Position numbers and translations under genes: made by a program. The notes beneath the pieces are model-generated. The model made no database searches and was not told the DNA's origin. It was given only the letters and a program-made list of their open reading frames with translations. DNA of 64,000 nt, taken from Strigamia acuminata (lineage: Eukaryota > Arthropoda > Chilopoda > Geophilomorpha > Linotaeniidae). Below are positions 56,377 through 64,000 of the stretch, piece by piece. How positions within the stretch are numbered: position 1 is the stretch's first letter; every line of letters starts with the position of its first letter. The stretch is taken from contig OX442317.1 in the NCBI GenBank assembly GCA_949358305.1, positions 10,110,186 to 10,174,185 on the forward strand, read 5' to 3'.

Positions 56377-59300
56377 ATGTCAGCTCTAAAAGGGACACCG
56401 CGGGAATACGATCCAACAGAGGATTGGGGCCTGTATTGCAAGCGTATGACAAGTATTTTTGCTTGCAATAAGATCGTCGATGACCAGGAGAAGGTCCATA
56501 CGCTCTTGGCGTACGTCGGCATGCCGACCTTCAAGCAGCTGGACACGCTCGCGGCGCCGAAGGAAGCTGCCGAATTGAAGTACGCGGACCTTGTGGCCTT
56601 GATGCAGAAAAATGCACGCGCGAAGCCGCTCGTGCTGGGAGAAATTCGCCGTTTTCACCGCCGTGATCGACTGCCGAATGAAACCGTGCTGGAGTATTCT
56701 CTCGCTCTTCAGGACCTGGCCCAAAACTGTGAGTTCACCGATAAAACCAACGAATTAAGAAATCGCTTTCTTTGTGGCCTCCAGAATGAGCAAGTGCAAC
56801 AGGCGCTCACGTTAAAAAAAGATTTGACGTTCGACGACGCGGTCGAGTTCGCTGCCGCAACTGAAGTGTCGCAAAAGGAATTTTCGACGATCGCGACGCA
56901 GAATGCATCGGCGCTGCCGGTGCACAAACTCCACCACGACTCCAAACCACGTCACGATGCGTCAAGGGGTAGAAAACGCTCCTCGAGGGGCACTACCTCG
57001 TTTCAACCAGGCCGCCAACCATCCAACTCGAAAGGAAATGTGTCGGCGTGTTCTGCTTGCGGCAGTAAGTCGCACACGCGTGAAGCGTGCCGCTTTCGCG
57101 ATGCCACGTGCCACGGATGCGGAAAAACTGGCCACATCAAACCAGTTTGCCGGTCGGTCTTGAAGTCACCAGCTCCAGTCCATGCAGTCGAGATGCCACA
57201 ACAGCTCACGTACTACGCTGTCGAGCCGGATGTGACGACGACCGTCAACGCGATTGGCATTAAAGCCACACAACCAATTATTTTGGCCATTAAAATTGCT
57301 AATGTCAATCTCCTAATGGAAATGGACACGGGAGCAGGCGCTACATTTATAAATCTCAAAACTTATACTAAATATTTTTCAAATTTTCCATTGCAGCCCC
57401 TTCCGATCCAGATGAACACGTACGGCGGCACAACACTCCGAATGGAAGGGGTTTGCGAAGTTCCGGTTCGTCATCGTGATCGCGATTTTCGTTTGCCGTT
57501 GTGTGTGGCGACTCACGGTCCCATTCCACTCCTTGGCCGCGACTGGCTCGAAGCATTTGGTTTGCTGTCGGCCACTGGTCAACTGGTGGGCGCGGAAGTA
57601 TTTTCGTTGTCCACATCGACGCCATCGCCCGAGAAGCTCGATAAGACGTCGTCCGACGGTTTGGACACGATTTTGGTACGTCATGCTAACGTGTTCCGGG
57701 ACGAAATCGGTTGCTACAATGTCCACAAGGTCCACATCGACATCGATCCGGCAGTTCAACCGATATTCTTGAAGAATTATCCAGTTCCACTCGCGATGAA
57801 GCCACGACTGGAGGAAGAGCTGCGCCGACTGCAGGATTTAGGTATCATAACTCCTGTCGCTTCTTCTAAATGGGCGACACCCATTACGCATGTCCTTAAA
57901 TCAGACGGAACACTAAAGATAGCGGGTTGCTATAATAAAACCATAAATAAGGCGGTTCTCCCCAATTCTTACCCTTTGCCTCTGTTTGAAGACGTTGCAG
58001 CGAAGTTGTCGGGCGGTGAGACGTATTCTACTCTAGATATGAATCACGCCTACAACCAGCTGGAGTTGGATGCAGAGAGTAAATTGGTGTGCACAATTAA
58101 TACCCACTTGGGTCTCTTCACAGTAAATAGACTTTTTTACGGGATATCCAGCGCGCCGGCAATCTTCCAACGCGAGATGGACAAATTAACAGCCAAAGTC
58201 GAGAGTACGCAGCCGTTCATTGATGATTCGGCCGTGACTGGTGCAACAAACGCAACGCACTTATGCAACCTGGATCAATTATTGGGTGCATTTAACAAAG
58301 CCAATTTAACATTAAATAGGAAGAAGTGCAAGTTTTTGCGTGCTTGTGTGCAGTTTTTGGGGCTGAACATTTCCAAGCTAGGAATCACGCCAGTGGACTC
58401 AAAATTGGCTCCACTACGCAACGCCATGCAGCCCACCGACGTTTTATCGCTCAAATCGTTCCTGGGGCTCATAAACTATTATGGCAAATTTATTAATAAT
58501 TTATCCACTTTATTAGAGCCGCTTTACCGCCTCACGCGCGACGATACTCCGTGGACATGGGGACCGGAACAACACAAGGCCTGGACGAAGGTCAAGGCTG
58601 CAGTAACCGTCGATTCAGCGCTGGCACACTACGACGCGAAGAAGCAACTTTATCTGACCGTTGATGCCTCGCCGGTCGGTGTGGGCGCCTTTATTTCCCA
58701 CATAGAAAATGGAATCCATCGTCCAATTGCCTTTGCTAGTTCCCTCTTGTCCAGCGCGCAGAAAAATTATGCGCAAATCGACCGTGAAGGTCTGGCGATC
58801 GTTTATGGCGTTCGCCGCTTCCATCACCACCTGTTTGGGAGAAAATTCATTTTACGAACTGACCACAAACCGCTGGTGGCCATTTTCGGAGAGAAGAAAG
58901 GATGCAATCAAATTGTCGCAGCTCGCCTGCACCGGTGGGCAATTTTCCTGAGTGCCTACGATTATGCTATCGAGCATGTGCCTGCTGTCGACAACCAAAT
59001 TGCAGACGGATTGTTTCGCAATCCTCAACCCGTAGTCGACGGTCGAGAAGACCTCGACATGCACGTTAACAAAATTTTTTCCGTTTCTCTTTCGCAGTTT
59101 CCAGTATCGCAAGCAGCCTTGCGTGCAGCATACGACGCAGACGCCCAATTGCAAGCAGTTCTGCAGTGCATCCGAGACGAATGGAAATCGACAACACCTG
59201 ACTTAAAAAATTTTTATAAGCACAGGTTCGCCTTCTCCACGCATGGACCATTCTTGTTCTTGACGGAGCGTTTAGTCGTGCCAGAACAGCTTCGCCGTGC

Positions 59301-60435
59301 GGTCCTGGCGGAGTTGCACGCAGGACATTTTGGAATCGTGCGCACCAAGTCGCTCGCTCGTTCAACAGTTTGGTGGCCGTCAATCGACCGTGACATTGAG
59401 TCGATGGTGCGTTCGTGCGACGTGTGCCAGCGCGCACTCCCGGATCCGCCGAAGACGTCCGACTTGCGTTGGCCCATTCCCGACGAAATTTGGGGGCGAA
59501 TCCACCTCGATTTCGCCGGCCCCTTTCATGGCAAGATGTTCCTGTTGGCCGTGGATGCGCGCACCAAGTGGTGCGAAGTTCGTATGATGACCGCCACTAC
59601 CTCGAAAGCAACAATTGCGGTTTTAAAATGTTGGTTTAAACGTCACGGCTTGCCGATCCACGTTCATTCCGACAATGGGCCGCAATTCACTTCAGCGGAA
59701 TTTGTTGACTTCTTGTCACGGAACGGCATCCGACAAACTCGTTCACCGCCTTTCCACCCAGCTACCAACGGAGCAGTGGAAGGCTTCGTGAAGACATTTA
59801 AAAACCAAGTCGGAAAATTTTTAAATTTGAATTTGAGCATTTCAGAAGCCGTTGACCAATTTTTGATTGCCTATCGCTCGACGCCGCACGTTTCTACACG
59901 GACTACGCCGTCCGAGGCATTTCTACAACGAACTGTTCGAACTAGATTACATTTGTTGAACCCCCGCTTAATGCCGGAGCCAACAACTGTGGAAACGCGT
60001 CGTTCCTTCGAGCCTGGGGAATTGGTGTTCGCGCGCGACTATTTGCACGCCGCGAGATGGGTTCCTGGAATAATATCGCAGAAGACATCGTCCACCACGT
60101 ACGATGTGGCCGTCGGAAATGCCATAATTTGGAACCGACATGCGGACCAGCTCCGAAAACGCCAGACTTTGCACGCTCAAACTCCGGAGGGGGGAGGGAA
60201 TCGCGGACATTTTCCTTTGATAAGTGACGACTCAAACCTCGGTAACACACCGCCAGTTGTACAACCGCAAGTCCTAGTTGCTCCTCCCAATTCACCCAAC
60301 CTCCCAAACGTTCGTGATGCTTCTCCAGCTCCTACACCTCCTCCTGTTCCGACCAATACTCCTGTTGTGCCGTATCGTCACCCTCAGCGCATTCGCAACC
60401 CGACACAATTTTACGGATATAATAACAATGATTAA
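56377..60435 (+). CDS. Gypsy-type gag-pol polyprotein
   Basis: 1352 residues, all domains in one frame. Gag occupies about residues 1-180, followed by two knuckles (CSACGSKSHTREAC and CHGCGKTGHIKPVC). The protease reads MDTGAGATFI. The RT has YSTLDMNHAYNQL and, at the catalytic box, FIDD in place of the usual Y-x-DD. The RNase H has LTVDASPVGVGAF and LRTDHKPL. Integrase has the HHCC finger (HAGHFG ... CDVCQ) and DDE core (HLDFAGPF, SDNGPQF, NGAVEGFVKTF). A Pro-rich tail closes it. No stop or frameshift. Confidence 0.95.
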   Translation: MSALKGTPREYDPTEDWGLYCKRMTSIFACNKIVDDQEKVHTLLAYVGMPTFKQLDTLAAPKEAAELKYADLVALMQKNARAKPLVLGEIRRFHRRDRLPNETVLEYSLALQDLAQNCEFTDKTNELRNRFLCGLQNEQVQQALTLKKDLTFDDAVEFAAATEVSQKEFSTIATQNASALPVHKLHHDSKPRHDASRGRKRSSRGTTSFQPGRQPSNSKGNVSACSACGSKSHTREACRFRDATCHGCGKTGHIKPVCRSVLKSPAPVHAVEMPQQLTYYAVEPDVTTTVNAIGIKATQPIILAIKIANVNLLMEMDTGAGATFINLKTYTKYFSNFPLQPLPIQMNTYGGTTLRMEGVCEVPVRHRDRDFRLPLCVATHGPIPLLGRDWLEAFGLLSATGQLVGAEVFSLSTSTPSPEKLDKTSSDGLDTILVRHANVFRDEIGCYNVHKVHIDIDPAVQPIFLKNYPVPLAMKPRLEEELRRLQDLGIITPVASSKWATPITHVLKSDGTLKIAGCYNKTINKAVLPNSYPLPLFEDVAAKLSGGETYSTLDMNHAYNQLELDAESKLVCTINTHLGLFTVNRLFYGISSAPAIFQREMDKLTAKVESTQPFIDDSAVTGATNATHLCNLDQLLGAFNKANLTLNRKKCKFLRACVQFLGLNISKLGITPVDSKLAPLRNAMQPTDVLSLKSFLGLINYYGKFINNLSTLLEPLYRLTRDDTPWTWGPEQHKAWTKVKAAVTVDSALAHYDAKKQLYLTVDASPVGVGAFISHIENGIHRPIAFASSLLSSAQKNYAQIDREGLAIVYGVRRFHHHLFGRKFILRTDHKPLVAIFGEKKGCNQIVAARLHRWAIFLSAYDYAIEHVPAVDNQIADGLFRNPQPVVDGREDLDMHVNKIFSVSLSQFPVSQAALRAAYDADAQLQAVLQCIRDEWKSTTPDLKNFYKHRFAFSTHGPFLFLTERLVVPEQLRRAVLAELHAGHFGIVRTKSLARSTVWWPSIDRDIESMVRSCDVCQRALPDPPKTSDLRWPIPDEIWGRIHLDFAGPFHGKMFLLAVDARTKWCEVRMMTATTSKATIAVLKCWFKRHGLPIHVHSDNGPQFTSAEFVDFLSRNGIRQTRSPPFHPATNGAVEGFVKTFKNQVGKFLNLNLSISEAVDQFLIAYRSTPHVSTRTTPSEAFLQRTVRTRLHLLNPRLMPEPTTVETRRSFEPGELVFARDYLHAARWVPGIISQKTSSTTYDVAVGNAIIWNRHADQLRKRQTLHAQTPEGGGNRGHFPLISDDSNLGNTPPVVQPQVLVAPPNSPNLPNVRDASPAPTPPPVPTNTPVVPYRHPQRIRNPTQFYGYNNND

Positions 60436-60534
60436 GTGTATTTGCTTTATTAATCGAATTGGTACATTGTCTATCGTGAATGAATTTTATTATTGTATTT
60501 GAGATTTGATTAATGTGCCATTAATGGGGAATGA

Positions 60535-60720
60535 TGCTGTGTTCGGACTTCACTGCATGTTTTGTGTAGTGACGTTATCTTTGCCTCAGGCGCTGTACCC
60601 CCAGCGCCACCTTGTAGCTTGACCCCGAATAAAGTTCACTTGTTAGTTCTCAGCTCAATATGCTTGACCTCTCATTTCAATCATCCTCAACATAATTTGT
60701 TATTAGTAAGATATATACTA
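60535..60720 (+). repeat. Gypsy 3' LTR
   Basis: 186 bp, same sequence as the 5' LTR by eye. It follows a purine-rich tract (AATGGGGAATGA) and is followed by GTTTT. Confidence 0.95.
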
Positions 60721-60883
60721 GTTTTCTTTATATGTTTTTTCTTGTTATTTATATTTTTACCTAAATCAAGAATAAGTATACAGTATGGTAGAAGGTCGGT
60801 CGTTCGAACAGCGGTTTTTCGATTTTTTATTGATTTTATTGATTCTTAATCAACTTTCTGTTTTTACGTACAGTACAGTACAG

Positions 60884-61126
60884 TATACTCTGTCTGACCT
60901 TAAGAATAGAGAAAACTCCCATTGGTCGAGACCTTTTCACTGGTGTAGTGATACCTAAAAGTAGAGCAATACACCAGGTTTTAATAATACATCAGGTTTT
61001 ATTAAACACTTCGTTGTTGTTTTTAATGAAATTCTTTGTGTGAATAGTATGATCGCGATCACACACTTCCCAATCAGGAGTAATAAGGCTGGAGTTTTCT
61101 CTATTCTTAAGGTCAGACAGAGTATA
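60884..61126. mobile_element. MITE, 243 bp, perfect 36-bp terminal inverted repeats
   Basis: 60884-60919 (TATACTCTGTCTGACCTTAA...) is the exact complement of 61091-61126. If the outer TA pairs are the target duplication, the element is 60886-61124 and Tc1/mariner-like. Non-coding. Confidence 0.88.
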
Positions 61127-62803
61127 AGTAGTATGTTGTAGACTATAAACTTAAATACACTAACTAGTCTGCGAACTGAGGGATTGCCAGTAAGAAGCGT
61201 ATGCCTACAGTTAATGGCAACTCTAAGTTCTTTTTCGCTTCCGGTCAATATTGTGGCTGCATACTGTACAAACAAAATTTCCGAACCATGGTTAGCAAAT
61301 ACTGCATGGGTTTGACTTGTGAGACGCCACAATGCAGATGTATTTATTTAAGTAAGCTTTGCTGCCTTCATGCAGGCAGTCATGTTGGTGAACAAAGTTG
61401 TGCTGTCATATGTCATGTGATATCAAATTACTTTTTTACCTTTTTACTCAGCCTATTTGCATGAAAAATGAACTCCCTCAGCCAACAAAGTTCTACTTTG
61501 ACAATGACATTGTTAGTTAACTCTAGCTTATGGAGCAAAATGCTTTGAAATGGTTAAAGAACTACTTGTAATTGTTATCTCACATAATTAATTTTAAAAT
61601 TGGTGAGTATGTTATTAGTACCTTCCCCTTGTTAGTGGAAAATATCACTTTTACTTTTCTTCCTTCTCTTCATTTTTCATTTTATGAACAAATTCATTAA
61701 TTTGTCAAACAAATACTCATTGGGTATTTTACAAAATGGCATAATTCAATTGAAAAAAAAAAATTTATTAAAAAAAAAATTGATTTCAACATTCAACTGT
61801 ATTTTGATCTCAAGTTTGTGTTGAATCATTGTCGTCAGATAAATCCACGTGCATCTGACCATAAAAAAGCATGTTTCACTTCATACAAGCTTTCCAGTAA
61901 TTCAGTTTTCAGCGAAAACCCCAAAGGTTGGTATTTTGTCTTCGTCCCAGTCTGGAGGAAAAAACCCAACAGCAATGTGTCATTTTCAAACCCCAAATTT
62001 ACAAGTGTTGATATTATAAATTTAATAAATTAAAAAAAAAAAACTAGATGAATGTTGTCTCAAACACTTGCCTTAAAGCTGCAATTATTGGGGGCAATGA
62101 AGAAGTTGAAGAGAGTAGAATTTGTGCAAGCTCAGCTTGAGTCATTTGAACCAAGTGTCCCTATTTGTCTCTTGAGTTTCATTAAAGGTGATGGGGACGC
62201 TCTAGGTTGCATGAAAAGGTGTGGAGGCCTTAAAAAGACCATTTGATGACCAATGTGGTCTGAAGGGAATGATTTGCCACTTAGTTCTACATTTTTTTCT
62301 TTTTTCTAATTTGCTCCATTTAGCAAACCACTAACTCTTCATTGCAATTAAACTCATTCATTTTTTCTTAAAAATCCTTTAAAAAAATTTAAAAAAAACC
62401 CACAATCAGTTTGGTTGGTCCATGGTCCTCCACAGAGTTCAACTCATGATTTACAAGTATACAATTGAGTATAATAATTTTCACATATCTTAATACAAAA
62501 ATACAACTTAAACTCGAAGGAATCTTCTTCCATCTGATGCTAGTAATCGATGTGGATACTAAACTGACTGAACTATTCTCCTCCAAAATCTATTAGAAAA
62601 GCTCCGTTACTATTTCTCCAGTAATCCTCACCAGATGCTGCTGATAACAAAACTGGGCATGCTCAGTCAAGCTATAACAGCAACAACTTGTTTTTCGCAG
62701 CTTGTTGGTGGTTTACGACCAGAACTCTCCAAAACGGCGATATACACCCCCGCTCGACAAGCAATTAAATAGTCAAAGAGGTCCAAAAGATCTATGTTTG
62801 TGA
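61127..62803. other. No gene recognised
   Basis: AT-rich spacer. Short open frames have no splice or family support. Confidence 0.4.
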
Positions 62804-62935
62804 CTAATTTTGAATTTTCGACCTGTACTTCGTCAAAGCCAAGACCCAGGGTGCAAAGGCCTGAAACATCATGTGAAATTCCTCATAGCGCCTACGGGCT
62901 ACGTCGATGCTGTGATTGCCCGAATGCTGCTCCAT
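62804..62935 (-). CDS. Candidate exon, 43 codons, unrecognised
   Basis: From ATG 62935 (preceded by CATAATGCA) it reads MEQHSGNHSIDVARRRYEEF then AFAPWVLALTKYR to a TAG. This is a well-composed, CpG-containing stretch inside AT-rich spacer, and a possible donor (GTACAG) follows LALTK, so it may be a first exon of a gene running left. I could not find the next exon or a family. Confidence 0.25.
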   Translation of the reverse strand: MEQHSGNHSIDVARRRYEEFHMMFQAFAPWVLALTKYRSKIQN

Positions 62936-63515
62936 TGCATTATGGGAGCTCAATCCGCAAACATGGCTGAACTTATGCCTCAAAATTGGGCCTAAAAAAA
63001 TCATTTTAGGCCAAGAAATAAACAAAATGTGATGAAGGAGAAAAGAAGAAAAAGAAAATTTAGTTTTGTAGGTACTTAAAGTTTTACACATTTAATTATA
63101 AAATTGAACCTAAATATACAACCAAGACGTGACCAGTGTGGTTGGATTGCCATTTATATTGAAATGACCTGCTATTGGCTATTTATTTATTTATTTATTT
63201 CTCCGTATTGATTTACGCATGTTGTAAGCAAGCCATCTTTTTAGTTTTAACTTCAGTTTTTAGCATCTTCAATCGACAATTACTTCTTTAAGTGATTTGT
63301 CTTTTCAAGTTTGAGTTCACCAACTTATATTTCTCAACCTTTCTTAAGCAATAATGATGCGATTTGCGCGTGCTAAGTTAAACAATCATTCATATCTCAG
63401 CTGCGCACAAGCCCGCGCGCCATTACCGTAGTCATAATATTTTATTAAGGAGCATTCAATAATAAGCCACTTATTTTTTTATTTATGTAAGCAAACTATA
63501 AGCATATACTTAACC
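62936..63515. other. No gene recognised
   Basis: AT-rich, with an ATTT microsatellite (63181-63200). Confidence 0.4.
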
Positions 63516-63517
63516 AA

Positions 63518-63628
63518 TTTATTACTCAGTTACAAGATAAATTGTTACTCAGTTACAAGATAAATTGTTACACAGTTACAAGATAAATTGTTACACAGTT
63601 ACAAGATAAACTGTTACACAGATAAGCT
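63518..63628. repeat. 23-bp tandem array
   Basis: About five units of GTTACACAGTTACAAGATAA ATT type with few changes (ACTCAG in the first two units, ACACAG later). Confidence 0.85.
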
Positions 63629-64000
63629 AACACTAGGACTTGGAATTGTGTTGAATACAGGCCTAAGTAAACCCTTCACCTCCCGCATACGTTTACACAC
63701 GTAATGTTTGCATCAGACCAGGCGGTAATTGGAGACGAAGCCAAAACTGAAGGAGGGCTTAACGCTAATTCAATTATCGATGAACAACTACGAATATAAA
63801 ATGAAGAAGGTAATTTTTTTTTACTCGTACTTGAAAAATAAGAAATTAAAAACTCAAATTAAAAAAAAAAAACAAGTACATTTGTGATAATGTTCATGCT
63901 TGAAAGCCATTCAAATTAGCTAATGCCTAATTAATTTTGCATGACGTTGGTTCGCTAGGTAAAATAACATAAAATGGTCTGGAAATGGAACTAATTACAC
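63629..64000. other. No gene recognised
   Basis: AT-rich end of the window with no supported feature. Confidence 0.4.

Larger units (their letters stand above)
55996..60720 (+). mobile_element. Intact Ty3/gypsy-type LTR retrotransposon
   Basis: Two 186-bp LTRs that look identical flank a single uninterrupted gag-pol frame. The 5-bp target duplication GTTTT is present at 55991-55995 and 60721-60725. A primer-binding-type site (TGGCGACGAGATAGG from 56184) follows the 5' LTR. No envelope frame follows pol. Identical LTRs and an open frame mean a very recent insertion. Confidence 0.96.

Noticed and set aside
63518-63628. Regular repeats that might suggest a CRISPR-like array
   Set aside because: Units are contiguous tandem copies without variable spacers, and this is an animal genome.

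Overview
The window is animal nuclear DNA. It is AT-rich, its genes are split by many introns of about 55-90 nt with GT..AG borders, and about a third of it is transposable elements. BEL/Pao, copia and gypsy retrotransposons, an IDGF/chitinase-like gene and an expanded family of small four-membrane-span proteins point to an arthropod. The very short introns and local gene duplication would fit a branchiopod crustacean such as Daphnia, but that is inference and no marker gene settles it.

Layout. 1-3977: 3' part of a GC-rich LTR element with a gag-like reading frame but no visible pol, ending in a 767-bp LTR. 4144-14594: a decayed copia element on the minus strand, split by a younger BEL/Pao element (4294-10736) with 298-bp LTRs differing at one base and a 5-bp target duplication. 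The BEL pol frame is itself broken by a 0.5-kb interruption. 14640-17090: a diverged dispersed repeat and a gypsy pol relic. 17094-19226 (minus): an eight-exon secreted GH18 chitinase-like protein without the catalytic acid. 19649-28843 (plus): a complete 32-exon gene for Integrator subunit 1, divergent from the chitinase-like gene. 29.2-29.8 kb: simple-repeat arrays.

31.5-38.0 kb: a cluster of small tetraspan membrane protein genes, four intact copies on both strands plus a copy with an in-frame stop and a possible relic. They share exon lengths and phases, the mark of tandem duplication. 38904-39592 (minus): a small basic UPF0390-like gene. 40128-41318: an almost perfect palindrome made from half a Tc1-like transposon. 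42-50 kb: several MITE-like inverted-repeat elements, two further copies of the dispersed repeat, and fragments of a cysteine-rich secreted protein gene. 50881-52127 (minus): a related-looking secreted protein with a glutamine-rich repeat. 55996-60720: an intact gypsy-type retrotransposon with matching 186-bp LTRs, one 1352-codon gag-pol frame and a 5-bp target duplication. The last 3 kb hold a MITE with a perfect 36-bp inverted repeat and a 23-bp tandem array.

The host genes do not form one pathway. Exon structures were built by eye from splice consensus, reading-frame continuity and family resemblance. I ran no searches.
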